Source: CAZNOG01 sp964574635 (GTDB taxonomy: Bacteria; Bacteroidota; Bacteroidia; Flavobacteriales_D; Cryomorphaceae). Taken from it: a DNA stretch of 64,000 bases. The translations under genes and the position numbers were made by a program. Positions 1 to 8,495 of this stretch are shown here, piece after piece (within the stretch, counting starts at the first letter, position 1; every line of letters starts with the position of its first letter). The stretch lies in contig CAZNOG010000003.1 of NCBI GenBank assembly GCA_964574635.1, forward strand, positions 62,001-126,000. Reading direction: 5' to 3'. Under the pieces are notes generated by a model. It saw only the letters and a program-made list of their open reading frames with translations. It was not told where the DNA came from and made no database searches.

Positions 1-25
1 CACAGGAAAAAACAATTAAATCCTC

Positions 26-1027
26 ATGAACATCATCATCCCCATGGCCGGCATGGGAAAGCGCCTTCGACCGCACACCCTCACCGTACCCAAACCCTTG
101 GTGAAGATAGCCGGTAAGCCCATCGTGCAACACTTGGTGGAAGACATCGCCCGCTTGGTGGATGAGCCCATCTCAAAGATCGTCTTCGTCACCGGCCGCT
201 TCGGTGAGGAGGTGGAAAACCACCTCGTGGAAACCGCGAAGGAACTGGGCGCCGAAGGAGAAATCGCGTACCAGGACGAAGCCCTCGGCACCGCACACGC
301 CGTGTGGTGCGCGCGTGAAGCGCTCCGTGGCAAGGTCATCGTGGCATTCGCCGACACCCTTTTCAAGGCCGATTTCCAATTGGACGATGAGGCGGATGGG
401 GTTTTGTGGGTGAAACAAATCGACGACCCGTCTTCCTTCGGGGTGGTCAAATTGGATTCCCGCGGTCAAATCGTCGATTTCGTAGAGAAACCCAAGGAGT
501 TCGTGAGCGACTTGGCGATGATCGGCGTTTATTTTTTCCGCGACGGAGAGGCGCTCAAAGAGGCCATCGACACTTTGATGAAAAACGGCGACATGAAGGG
601 AGGGGAATACCAACTTCCCGACGCGCTGCGGATGCTGACCAACGAGGGCAAGAGATTTACCGCCGGCAAGGTGGACGAATGGATGGACTGCGGCAATCCG
701 AAAGTGACCGTGGAGACCGCGGTAAAAGTGCTCGAAATGAAATTTCCCCAATCGGAGATCCACCCCGACAGCCGCATCGATCATTCGGTCATCGTGCCCC
801 CGTGCTACATCGGTCCCGATGCGGTGATTTCCCACGCGGTGGTCGGTCCCGGGGTGTCCGTGGGCAAAGGCACGAAAATTGAGAACTCCCGGGTTTCGCA
901 TTCCCTGCTCCAAGATCACACCCACTTGTCCGGAGTCCACATCCAACACAGCATGGTGGGGAGCCATGCCGAATACGAATCGCCGGCGAAAACCTTGAAT
1001 TTGGGCGATTACAACAGCGTTTCATGA
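26..1027 (+). CDS. sugar-phosphate nucleotidyltransferase with C-terminal hexapeptide beta-helix
   Basis: This 333-residue protein most likely joins a sugar 1-phosphate to a nucleoside triphosphate to make an activated sugar for envelope glycans. The N-terminus carries the nucleotidyltransferase signature (IIPMAGMGKRLRP, residues 3-15, then the KPLVKIAGKP stretch). The sugar-binding EKP motif lies near 153-155, and GGEYQLPDAL near 192-201 matches the glucose-1-phosphate thymidylyl/uridylyltransferase fold. From about 245 the sequence becomes irregular hexapeptide repeats expected to form a left-handed beta-helix. The stop overlaps the next start by 4 bp. An envelope gene cluster follows, which fits a role in surface polysaccharide, but the exact sugar and nucleotide cannot be read from sequence. 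The ATG at 26 begins directly at the conserved N-terminus. Confidence 0.85.
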   Translation: MNIIIPMAGMGKRLRPHTLTVPKPLVKIAGKPIVQHLVEDIARLVDEPISKIVFVTGRFGEEVENHLVETAKELGAEGEIAYQDEALGTAHAVWCAREALRGKVIVAFADTLFKADFQLDDEADGVLWVKQIDDPSSFGVVKLDSRGQIVDFVEKPKEFVSDLAMIGVYFFRDGEALKEAIDTLMKNGDMKGGEYQLPDALRMLTNEGKRFTAGKVDEWMDCGNPKVTVETAVKVLEMKFPQSEIHPDSRIDHSVIVPPCYIGPDAVISHAVVGPGVSVGKGTKIENSRVSHSLLQDHTHLSGVHIQHSMVGSHAEYESPAKTLNLGDYNSVS

Positions 1028-2784
1028 GATTTTACCCGGCACATATCCTCTTTGTTTTCATCTGCGCATCGGCGTTTTTGACCGGCTGCAAATCGGGCGA
1101 GGGCGCCCAGAGCGGTGCGGCTGTCGCCGATTCTCCGCTCACCGATTCGGTATTGAATGCGGGGGAGGAAAAGATTTTCCTGATGGCGTTTTACGACGGG
1201 CTGCGCGCCAAAATATTGGACAACCACCAAGAGGCGAGAAAATCCTTCGAGAAAGCCCTGGAGATAAACCCGGGGAGCGGCGCCACGCACTACGAGATGG
1301 CCCAAATCCACCTGGCCGAGAATCGGATAGACCGGGCGATTTTCCACGCCGAAAAGGCCTACGCCTCCGACAAAAACAACCCGTGGTACGGTGAGGCTCT
1401 CGCCATGCTTTACGGTGAAACCGGAAGGTGGGATGACGGCATCGCGGTCATGCGCGACATGATCGAGCGCCACCCGGAAAATCGGGAAAACCACTACCGA
1501 TTGGCCAATCTTCTGTCCGCGAGGAAAAAGTACGGCGACGCATTGGAAGTTTTGGACAAAGTGGAAGAAAATTTCGGCCCGAGCGAAGACCTGTCCATGC
1601 AGCGTCAGATGATTTATCTCGAACAGGAAAAGTACGATTTGGCGTTGGCGGAGGTCGATCGACTGATCGATATCAACCCGTCGGAACTCCGCTACCTCGG
1701 CATCAAGGCGGAAATCCTGGAGAAAGCCGGCCGGCGCAAGGAGGCGATGGCTCTCTACGAAACCATGCTCGAAATGGACCCCGGAAACGGGTATGTACTG
1801 TTGGCTTTGTACGAGGATGCGCGCAATGCGGGAGATCAAGAGCGGGCGGAGGAGTACCTCGGCGGGGCTTTCGCCAGCAACGAATTGAACATCGATCTGA
1901 AGATCAACATTTTTCTCAATCTCATGTCGGCCACGGGCCCCAATTCCGATCACTCCGCACTCTTGGAGTACGCCGACATTTTGCGGGATACGCATCCTGA
2001 AAATCCCAAGACCTACGCCATCCGGGGCGATTTGTTTTTCGGGCTGAACCGCTTGGAAGAATCCCGGGAAAACTTTCGGCGCGCCGTGGAATTGGATCCA
2101 AACCGCCCCCCCATTTGGCAGCAAATCCTGACCATCGACTCCCGACTGCAGGACTTTGAAGCCATGAAAGAGGAAAGCGACGAAGCGATCCTGCTGTTTC
2201 CCATGCAGCCCGTGTACTACATGTTCAACGGCGTGGCGCTGTTGCAGATGAAAAAGCCCGAGGAAGCCGTATCCGTGCTCAATTCCGGAAAAAATTTGGT
2301 GGTCGATGACGACCGATTGCTCGCGCAGTTCTTGTCTTCCCTGGGCGACGCCTACCACGCGATGAACGAGCACGCCAAGTCGGACCAGTCGTACAACGAA
2401 GCGCTGAAACTGAACCCAAACAACGTGGTGGTGCTCAACAACTACGCTTACTATTTGGCCCTTCGCGGAGAAAACCTCGAAAAGGCCGAACAAATGGCCA
2501 AGAAAGCGAACGATTTGCACCCCGACGAACCCGGATTTCAAGACACCTACGCCTGGGTGCTGTTCAAGCGAAACAACTACCGGAACGCCCTGTTTTGGAT
2601 TGAAGAAGCGTTGAAAAACGGCGGTGACAAGGACCCTGTCATTTTGGAACACCACGGAGATATCCTCGAAGCTCTGGGCATGATAGACCGCGCTTTGGAA
2701 GCTTGGAATGCCGCATTGGAGCGCGGAGGCGACCGCCAAGAGTTGACGGAAAGAATATCAAAGCACAAAAATTCCGATAAATGA
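1024..2784 (+). CDS. TPR-repeat outer-membrane lipoprotein
   Basis: This 586-residue protein has a signal peptide ending in the lipobox LTGC (Cys near 22), so it is probably lipid-anchored. The rest is a series of tetratricopeptide repeats from about residue 60 to 570, recognisable as units such as ALEINPGSGATHYEMAQIHL and ALKLNPNNVVVLNNYAYYLA. TPR solenoids are protein-protein scaffolds; no catalytic domain is seen. It overlaps the upstream nucleotidyltransferase by 4 bp and the downstream DUF4292 lipoprotein by 4 bp, so the three are almost certainly cotranscribed and translationally coupled. The same order (nucleotidyltransferase, TPR, DUF4292, M23-like) recurs in Bacteroidota as I know it, suggesting an envelope assembly role. 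Partner proteins are unknown. Confidence 0.85.
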   Translation: MRFYPAHILFVFICASAFLTGCKSGEGAQSGAAVADSPLTDSVLNAGEEKIFLMAFYDGLRAKILDNHQEARKSFEKALEINPGSGATHYEMAQIHLAENRIDRAIFHAEKAYASDKNNPWYGEALAMLYGETGRWDDGIAVMRDMIERHPENRENHYRLANLLSARKKYGDALEVLDKVEENFGPSEDLSMQRQMIYLEQEKYDLALAEVDRLIDINPSELRYLGIKAEILEKAGRRKEAMALYETMLEMDPGNGYVLLALYEDARNAGDQERAEEYLGGAFASNELNIDLKINIFLNLMSATGPNSDHSALLEYADILRDTHPENPKTYAIRGDLFFGLNRLEESRENFRRAVELDPNRPPIWQQILTIDSRLQDFEAMKEESDEAILLFPMQPVYYMFNGVALLQMKKPEEAVSVLNSGKNLVVDDDRLLAQFLSSLGDAYHAMNEHAKSDQSYNEALKLNPNNVVVLNNYAYYLALRGENLEKAEQMAKKANDLHPDEPGFQDTYAWVLFKRNNYRNALFWIEEALKNGGDKDPVILEHHGDILEALGMIDRALEAWNAALERGGDRQELTERISKHKNSDK

Positions 2785-3689
2785 GTCGGTCCGTATTTCG
2801 GATAAATCGCCTCCGGATCGGAGTGTTCTTGGCCCTGTTGCTCGCTCTGGGTTCGTGTCGATCGACGAAGGTTATCCAAGAAAGTCCTCTACCCCCGTTG
2901 AGTGAATCGGAGATCATGGATCGCATGAATCAAGCGACCTTTTCCTTTGGGGAGATGAGTGCCCGCGTAGCGGTGGACATCGACTCTGAGCGGCGAAAAG
3001 GTCAGTTCCGGGTCAACTTGCGCATGGCACAGGACAGCCTGATATGGATGAGCATCGTCCCCGCTTTGGGCATCGAAGCCGCGAGGGTGCTGTTCACCAC
3101 CGACAGCATCAAGTTCATCGACAAGTTGAAAAACCGGTATTTCCTGGCCGATATCGCCTCCCTCGATTCCATGATCGGTCACGGCGCCGAATTCACCTAC
3201 CTTCAAAACCTCCTCACCGGAAACCCCATCGAGATTCTGGAAAAAGAAAAATACACCGCCTTCATCGACGGACCCCACTACGTGCTCCAGACGAAAAGCC
3301 CGAGGAAATTGAGAAAAGCTTTGGACATGGATTTCCGTTCACCGGAAGGCGATACGTTGCAAACGGAGGTCGTCAATGAGCGACTCTATGTTCGTGCACT
3401 GGATAAACTCGAAGACGAAGATTTGATCATCAAGCGTTACTACATTCGCGGCGATGATTTCAGAGTCGCGAGTACCGTTGTGGAATATTTCGCCCCGAGG
3501 CGCACCGTGGTGGTTCAACATGAAGCATTTGAAGATTTTGAAGGATATTCGTTTCCTGTGGAATCGACCGTGCGCATCCAAACGCCCACGGTAGAGGCGG
3601 AGTTCGACCTTCGATTTTCCAGGCTTCGCATGGAAGAGAACCAAGGCTACCCATTCAAAATTCCCGATTCGTATGCACCGTTGCGTTAA
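2781..3689 (+). CDS. DUF4292 family lipoprotein (LolA/LolB-like fold suspected)
   Basis: This 302-residue lipoprotein has signal peptide LALLLALGSC with the lipid-modified Cys near 26. The body matches my knowledge of DUF4292, a Bacteroidota envelope family: an early EMSARVAVDI strand pair, then IWMSIVPALGIEAARVLFTT and FLADIASLDSMIG. The alternation of short antiparallel strands ending in YSFPVESTVRIQTP is reminiscent of LolA/LolB half-barrels that carry lipoproteins to the outer membrane. That link is an inference, not a homology I can demonstrate. It overlaps the TPR gene by 4 bp and the next gene by 17 bp, placing it in the envelope operon. The ATG at 2781 gives a complete signal peptide. 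Confidence 0.8.
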   Translation: MSRSVFRINRLRIGVFLALLLALGSCRSTKVIQESPLPPLSESEIMDRMNQATFSFGEMSARVAVDIDSERRKGQFRVNLRMAQDSLIWMSIVPALGIEAARVLFTTDSIKFIDKLKNRYFLADIASLDSMIGHGAEFTYLQNLLTGNPIEILEKEKYTAFIDGPHYVLQTKSPRKLRKALDMDFRSPEGDTLQTEVVNERLYVRALDKLEDEDLIIKRYYIRGDDFRVASTVVEYFAPRRTVVVQHEAFEDFEGYSFPVESTVRIQTPTVEAEFDLRFSRLRMEENQGYPFKIPDSYAPLR

Positions 3690-4884
3690 AGTTGCCGCCA
3701 TACTGATCGCCATCGTTTTGGGTCACGGCGCCACGGCCCAAGACAAAGAGCAGCTCCAATCGGAACGCGACCGCATCACCAAGGACATCTCCCTGACCAC
3801 CAAGCTGATTGACGAAACGCGAAAGAGCCGCAGCCAAATGGAGGGAGAGCTGGGTTTGATCAACAAGAAAATACGCCTTCGGGAAGACCTCATCAACAAC
3901 CTCCGCAAGGAAATCAACATGTTCGACCGCCGGATCGCCCAAAACGAGAAGGAAATCGAAATGCTTGAAGGAGAGTTGGAGGAGCTGAAAAGTCAGTACG
4001 CCGCGATGATCCGACAAGCGCAGAAATCCAATCGTGCCGAAGACCGTCTGATGTACGTTTTCGCCTCGGAAGACTTTTTCCAGTTTATCCGTCGCATACG
4101 GTACATGCGTCAGTACGCCGAATTCAGGGCCAAGCAAGCGAGGGAGATCGTGGAAACGCAGCGGGAGCTCGAATCAAAAAACGAAGAGATCGCCTCGGCA
4201 CGTGAGGAGAAAAGCAGGGTGATCGACGAGCAACAATCCATAAAAAACGAATTGGCCCGTGACCGCAAGGAGCACCAGTCGACCGTTTCGGAACTCCAAT
4301 CGGAAGAAAAAACCTTGGTGGCGCGGCTGAGAAAGCAGGAGAAACAAAGGGAGGAGCTGAACAAAGAGATTCAGCGCATCATCGAAGCGGAAATCCGCGC
4401 CTCGAAAAAAGACAACGCCGGGGTGTTTGCCCTTACCCCGGAAGCCGCGGCCCTGTCGGCCGAATTCGAAAACAACCGGGGAAAGTTGCCTTGGCCGGTT
4501 GAGCGGGGCGTCATCACACAGGGGTTCGGAAACAACCCCCACCCCGTGTTGGGCGGCATCACCGTGGTGAACAACGGCGTAAACATCGCGACCAACAAGA
4601 ACGCGGCGGTCCGGGCGGTCTTCACAGGAACCGTATCGGGTGTGTTCGCCATTCCCGGAGCCGGGCGAAACGTCATCATCAACCACGGCGGATACCGCAG
4701 CGTGTATTCCAACCTCAAAGAGGTGTACGTCGCGAAGGGCGACGAAGTGGAGGCCAAACAGGAAATCGGCACCGTGCTCACCGACGAGACCTCCGGAAAA
4801 ACCGAGGCTCACTTGGAAATCTGGAAAGTAACCTCTTCGGGCACAACGAAAGAGGATCCCGCAAGGTGGATTTTTCGGCAATAA
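3673..4884 (+). CDS. EnvC-like murein hydrolase activator (coiled coil + degenerate LytM/M23)
   Basis: The protein has 403 residues: a signal peptide (MHRCVKVAAILIAIVLGHGATAQ), a long coiled coil (about 25-260, Lys/Glu/Gln-rich heptads) and a C-terminal LytM/M23 domain (about 275-400). The metal-binding residues of active M23 peptidases are missing: the HxGxD-type motif reads NNGVNIA, and the terminal HxH position reads AHLEIW. Such degenerate LytM proteins (EnvC, NlpD) bind and activate periplasmic N-acetylmuramoyl-L-alanine amidases during cell separation. The coiled coil followed by dead LytM matches EnvC. Start codon overlaps the DUF4292 gene by 17 bp. A cognate amidase is not in this window. 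Role as activator rather than hydrolase is inferred from the missing ligands. Confidence 0.85.
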   Translation: MHRCVKVAAILIAIVLGHGATAQDKEQLQSERDRITKDISLTTKLIDETRKSRSQMEGELGLINKKIRLREDLINNLRKEINMFDRRIAQNEKEIEMLEGELEELKSQYAAMIRQAQKSNRAEDRLMYVFASEDFFQFIRRIRYMRQYAEFRAKQAREIVETQRELESKNEEIASAREEKSRVIDEQQSIKNELARDRKEHQSTVSELQSEEKTLVARLRKQEKQREELNKEIQRIIEAEIRASKKDNAGVFALTPEAAALSAEFENNRGKLPWPVERGVITQGFGNNPHPVLGGITVVNNGVNIATNKNAAVRAVFTGTVSGVFAIPGAGRNVIINHGGYRSVYSNLKEVYVAKGDEVEAKQEIGTVLTDETSGKTEAHLEIWKVTSSGTTKEDPARWIFRQ

Positions 4885-4903
4885 GTCCGAACTTCTAATT
4901 TCA

Positions 4904-4911
4904 TACCTTTG
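4904..4911 (+). promoter_or_regulatory. Bacteroidota -7 promoter element upstream of tatA
   Basis: TACCTTTG matches the TAnnTTTG -7 consensus used by the Bacteroidota primary sigma factor. It lies 5 bp before the first possible ATG (4917), so transcription would begin about there; this favours the second ATG (4926) or a leaderless message. Confidence 0.6.
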
Positions 4912-4916
4912 CAAAA

Positions 4917-5150
4917 ATGGACATCATGTCGCAAATAACTTTTATAGGAATGCTGGGACCTTGGCAAATCGTATTGATCGTCTTGATGATTGTTCTCCTG
5001 TTCGGCGGCCGAAAGATTCCCGAACTCATGAAGGGCCTCGGCCAGGGAATGAAGGAGTTCAAGGATGCCACCCGTGAAGACAACGACGGCAAAAAACCTT
5101 CGCAAGCTTCTGAATCCACGACCTCCAACCAATCGGGCGATCCCAAATAA
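4917..5150 (+). CDS. tatA: Sec-independent translocase subunit TatA/E
   Basis: This 77-residue protein (74 if the ATG at 4926 is used) has a short periplasmic N-terminus, one membrane helix (GMLGPWQIVLIVLMIVLLFG, about 11-30), the FGG-R-K-PEL hinge (FGGRKIPELMKGLGQGMKEF) with its amphipathic helix, and a polar Ser/Asp-rich tail. This is the TatA/E architecture: subunits oligomerise to form the pore of the twin-arginine pathway that exports folded proteins. No tatC is in the window. A -7 promoter box lies directly upstream and a hairpin follows at 5196-5219, so it may be its own small transcription unit between the EnvC-like gene and gatA. Confidence 0.93.
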   Translation: MDIMSQITFIGMLGPWQIVLIVLMIVLLFGGRKIPELMKGLGQGMKEFKDATREDNDGKKPSQASESTTSNQSGDPK

Positions 5151-5195
5151 ACAATTGGCGAACAACGCGGAAATTATGCCGTGACGTATTGCGCA

Positions 5196-5219
5196 ACCGC
5201 CTTTCCACCAAAAGGCGGT
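5196..5219 (+). terminator. hairpin between tatA and gatA, possible terminator or attenuator
   Basis: A perfect stem ACCGCCTTT/AAAGGCGGT with a 6-nt loop is followed by TATTGTT, only a weak U-tract. It separates tatA from gatA. It argues against the longer in-frame GTG start for gatA at 5181, since the hairpin would then lie inside the coding region. Confidence 0.5.
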
Positions 5220-5288
5220 ATTGTTCGTCCTTTACCCCTCAGTAAAATCCGAACCGCGAATTCCCACCATCCCAATCCATCCCTAGTT

Positions 5289-6725
5289 TTGAAAGCATCC
5301 GGCGTACCCACCTCTCTGTCAGCCATCCGCAAATCGCTTTTCAACGGAGACCTGACAATGGAGCGTTTGGTCGAACAGTATTTGGACAACATCCGTCACA
5401 CGGCCGATCACAACATCTTTCTGGAAGTTTTTGAAGAAGAAGCCCGAAGCGAAGCCAAAAGGATATCGGAAAAAATAGCGGACAACAAGGCGGGGAGGCT
5501 CGCGGGCATGGTCATCGCCATCAAAGACAACCTCTGCTACGCCGGACATAAAGTCACCGCGGCTTCGAAGATGTTGGAAGGCTTCGAATCCCTGTACACC
5601 GCCACCGCCTTGGAGAGACTGCTCGCCGAAGACGCCATCGTGATCGGGCGGGTGAATTGCGACGAATTCGCCATGGGGGGATCGAATGAAAACAGCGCCT
5701 TCGGACCGGTCAAAAACCCCTTGAATCCGCAATACGTGCCGGGAGGATCTTCCGGAGGCAGCGCCGCCGCCGTGGCCGCCCACTGCTGTTTGGCGGCTTT
5801 GGGGAGCGACACCGGAGGGTCCATCCGACAGCCGGCCTCATTTACCGGAGTGGTGGGATTGAAACCGACTTACGGTAGGGTGAGCCGACACGGATTGATC
5901 GCCTTCGCCTCCTCTTTCGATCAAATCGGGCCGCTGACCCACCACGTGGAAGACGCCGCGCTCATGCTGGAAATCATGGCCGGTTTCGACGACATGGATG
6001 CGACCTCCTCAAAAAGGGAAGTGCCCTCGTACTCCGAGGTGGCTCCCTCCGAAACCAAACGAATCGCTTACCTCGCCGACTGCTTGGAAAACGAAGCGCT
6101 GGACCCCCGGGTGGAAAGCCAAATGAGGGAAGTGATCCACACCCTCAAAAACCAAGGACACACGGTGGAGCCCGTCAGCCTCGAAGGACTGAACCACCTC
6201 GTTCCCACCTACTACCTTCTCACCACCGCCGAAGCTTCGAGCAACCTCGCGCGGTTCGACGGCATCCATTACGGCTACCGAAGTCCACACGCCACCGACA
6301 TCCAAAGCACGTACAAAATGAGCCGGTCGGAAGGGTTCGGACCCGAAGTGAAGCGACGTATTCTGTTGGGAACTTTCGTGCTGAGCGCGGGATATTACGA
6401 CGCCTATTACGGCAAAGCGCAAAAGGTGCGTCGCCTTCTGAAAGAAAAAACCGACGAGATTTTCAATCAGTACGACCTGATCATCTCGCCGACCACCCCC
6501 ACCTCGGCCTTCGAATTCGGCAAAAAAGACGACCCCGTGAGCATGTACCTCCAGGATATTTTCACGGTGCACGCGAACCTGGTGGGTAGTCCGGCCATTT
6601 CCATCCCCTTGTTCCGCGACGAACGGAACGGACTGCCCATCGGATTGCAGGTTACCGCGCCGGCTTACGGCGAGAAAAACCTCATCGATTTCGCCTCGTC
6701 TCTGTACCCCGGACCATCCGTCTGA
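5289..6725 (+). CDS. gatA: aspartyl/glutamyl-tRNA(Asn/Gln) amidotransferase subunit A
   Basis: This is GatA, the glutaminase/amidase subunit of the GatCAB complex that converts Glu-tRNA(Gln) and Asp-tRNA(Asn) to the amidated forms. The amidase signature is clear: the catalytic Lys in AIKDNLCYAG, the cis-Ser in PGGSSGGSAAA and the nucleophilic Ser in GSDTGGSIRQPA. From the TTG at 5289 the protein has 478 residues, the normal length, beginning a few residues before the conserved LSAIRKSLFNGDL. The frame is open back to 5181, but that part crosses a hairpin and looks non-coding. TAGTTTTG at 5284-5291 overlaps the TTG and could be a promoter, so the start is uncertain. The C-terminus (after LIDFA) is short and atypical. 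gatB and gatC are not here. Confidence 0.93.
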   Translation: MKASGVPTSLSAIRKSLFNGDLTMERLVEQYLDNIRHTADHNIFLEVFEEEARSEAKRISEKIADNKAGRLAGMVIAIKDNLCYAGHKVTAASKMLEGFESLYTATALERLLAEDAIVIGRVNCDEFAMGGSNENSAFGPVKNPLNPQYVPGGSSGGSAAAVAAHCCLAALGSDTGGSIRQPASFTGVVGLKPTYGRVSRHGLIAFASSFDQIGPLTHHVEDAALMLEIMAGFDDMDATSSKREVPSYSEVAPSETKRIAYLADCLENEALDPRVESQMREVIHTLKNQGHTVEPVSLEGLNHLVPTYYLLTTAEASSNLARFDGIHYGYRSPHATDIQSTYKMSRSEGFGPEVKRRILLGTFVLSAGYYDAYYGKAQKVRRLLKEKTDEIFNQYDLIISPTTPTSAFEFGKKDDPVSMYLQDIFTVHANLVGSPAISIPLFRDERNGLPIGLQVTAPAYGEKNLIDFASSLYPGPSV

Positions 6726-6861
6726 TTTCGCAGCCTTCCTCGGTTCTCCACGGAAAAATCCACCGTCGTCGAAAGGGAAATTTCCCGCTTTAGACGCGCA
6801 CTCACCTTTCACAATAATTCGGAATTACCGGCACGGTGCGTGCATATAAAATTGCTTTTGG

Positions 6862-6869
6862 TAGATTTG
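6862..6869 (+). promoter_or_regulatory. -7 promoter element upstream of the lytic transglycosylase gene
   Basis: TAGATTTG fits TAnnTTTG and lies about 78 bp before the ATG chosen at 6948. This supports that start over the in-frame upstream codon at 6840, which would precede the transcription start. Confidence 0.45.
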
Positions 6870-6947
6870 GTATTTAAAGGCAAAAAAGAACACAACCCGG
6901 CCGCGTTTTATGCGTATACCGACGTATTTCCCAAACCTGTAAACCGT

Positions 6948-8495
6948 ATGTCCCGCAAGTGTGTTTTCCGTTTTCTGTTTCTCCTCCCCTTTCTGACTTT
7001 CCTCGGAATGCCAAGCGCGCATTCTCAACTCACCGCCGACATCGAGGAATCGGAGCTCCCCCAAGCCACCCCTCACACCGACTCCACCGAAGTCGTCATA
7101 TTTCCCGATGACCCGGTCTTGGCGGCCATGGACAGCTTGTGGATCACCGAAAGACTGTTTTGGGAAGCCTACAAATTGGACAGCACCTGCTTGAACGTGT
7201 ACAATTTCGCACCCGGCGAGATACCGACGTATCCCGATTCGGTCATCGCAGCGAGGCTCGGTGAGTTGAACAAGAAAACCCCTTTGAATTTGGATTACAA
7301 TCCCTACGTCAAAGCCTACATCAACGTGTACGTGGAGCGGCGAAGGGAAATTTCCGAACGCGCACTCGGTTTGGCCAAGCTGTACTACCCCCTCTTCGAG
7401 GAAAAGCTCGACATGTTCGACATCCCCCTCGAGCTCAAACATTTGGCCGTGGTAGAGTCGGCGCTGAACCCCACGGCGCGTTCGCGCATGGGTGCCGCGG
7501 GCTTGTGGCAATTCATGTACAACACCGGCCGTATTTATGGTTTGGAAGTCAACTCTTACGTAGACGACCGCAACGACCCCTACAAGAGCACCGTCGCCGC
7601 TTGTCGCTACATGCGGTTTCTCTACGGAATGTACGGTGATTGGAACCTCGTTTTGGCGGCGTACAATTCCGGCCCGGGCAACGTCAACAAAGCCATTCGC
7701 CGCTCGGGCGGTCACCGCGATTACTGGAAGATCCGCCCCTACCTCCCGCGGGAAACCCGAGGCTACGTTCCCGCTTTCATCGCAGTAAATTACATGATGA
7801 ACTACGCCTCCGAACACAACCTCTATCCCTTGGTACCCACCCACGTCTTCGAGGAAATCGACACCGTCCGCGTGTGCCGGGAAACCACTTTCCAAAGGAT
7901 TTCACAATTCACCGGCGTGGCCGTGGCCGACTTGGAACGATTCAACCCCTCGCTGAAGCGCAACGTCATTCCCGAGACCCAAACCTGCCGCACCGTATAC
8001 CTTCCCATCGAAGCCATCGGAAAGTTTCTCGCCAATGAAGACAGCATGTACCATTTCCAACAAGAACCGCAAACCATCGACGGATACGTGGTGGAAGACG
8101 TCGTGGAAAGATACACCGTTAGGCGCGGCGACGTGCTGGGCGTAATCGCCCAAAGGCACGGTGTAACCGTATCGCAATTGCGGGCCTGGAACAACATCCA
8201 CGGAAACCGCATTTACCCCGGCCAAAAACTGGAAATCCGAAAAACTCTCCGCCGCGAAGCCGATAAAAAAGGCGAAACCCTCGCCGCTAAATCGAATGAC
8301 AATCAAAATGTCCGGTCTCAAAACGACGGAGACGACAAGTACCGCTTTCACACCATCCAACAGGGAGATACGCTCTGGGATATCGCCAAACAATACCCCG
8401 GAATTTCTGTTGAGGATTTGAAAGTCGCCAACGCCGACCTCGACACGCGGCGGCTCAAACCCGGCCAGCAAATCAAAATACCACCGGCCTCGTGA
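6948..8495 (+). CDS. MltD-like lytic transglycosylase with two LysM domains
   Basis: The 515-residue protein begins with a signal peptide (MSRKCVFRFLFLLPFLTFLG...AHS). A GH23/SLT domain spans about 150-300, with the catalytic Glu at about 170 in VVESALNP, followed by GAAGLWQFM and VLAAYNSGPGNV, the usual lytic transglycosylase motifs. Two LysM peptidoglycan-binding domains follow (YTVRRGDVLGVIAQRHG and HTIQQGDTLWDIAKQYPG). It should cleave the MurNAc-GlcNAc bond of murein, forming 1,6-anhydro ends. The start was set at the internal ATG because it gives a clean signal peptide and lies downstream of a -7 box. Its stop overlaps the GTG start of the DUF4837 gene by 4 bp. Confidence 0.92.
   Translation: MSRKCVFRFLFLLPFLTFLGMPSAHSQLTADIEESELPQATPHTDSTEVVIFPDDPVLAAMDSLWITERLFWEAYKLDSTCLNVYNFAPGEIPTYPDSVIAARLGELNKKTPLNLDYNPYVKAYINVYVERRREISERALGLAKLYYPLFEEKLDMFDIPLELKHLAVVESALNPTARSRMGAAGLWQFMYNTGRIYGLEVNSYVDDRNDPYKSTVAACRYMRFLYGMYGDWNLVLAAYNSGPGNVNKAIRRSGGHRDYWKIRPYLPRETRGYVPAFIAVNYMMNYASEHNLYPLVPTHVFEEIDTVRVCRETTFQRISQFTGVAVADLERFNPSLKRNVIPETQTCRTVYLPIEAIGKFLANEDSMYHFQQEPQTIDGYVVEDVVERYTVRRGDVLGVIAQRHGVTVSQLRAWNNIHGNRIYPGQKLEIRKTLRREADKKGETLAAKSNDNQNVRSQNDGDDKYRFHTIQQGDTLWDIAKQYPGISVEDLKVANADLDTRRLKPGQQIKIPPAS

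Noticed and set aside
173..967. Long open frames antisense to the nucleotidyltransferase and to most other genes (for example 1009-2739 minus, 21142-22689 plus, 40108-41742 minus)
   Set aside because: They mirror real genes, have unusual His/Val/Arg-rich composition and no recognisable domains; this is expected at this G+C content.
5944..5960. Further parS sites (CACGTGGAA-like strings at 5944, 33486, 41324, 46795)
   Set aside because: Each matches only half of the palindrome and most lie in coding sequence by chance.
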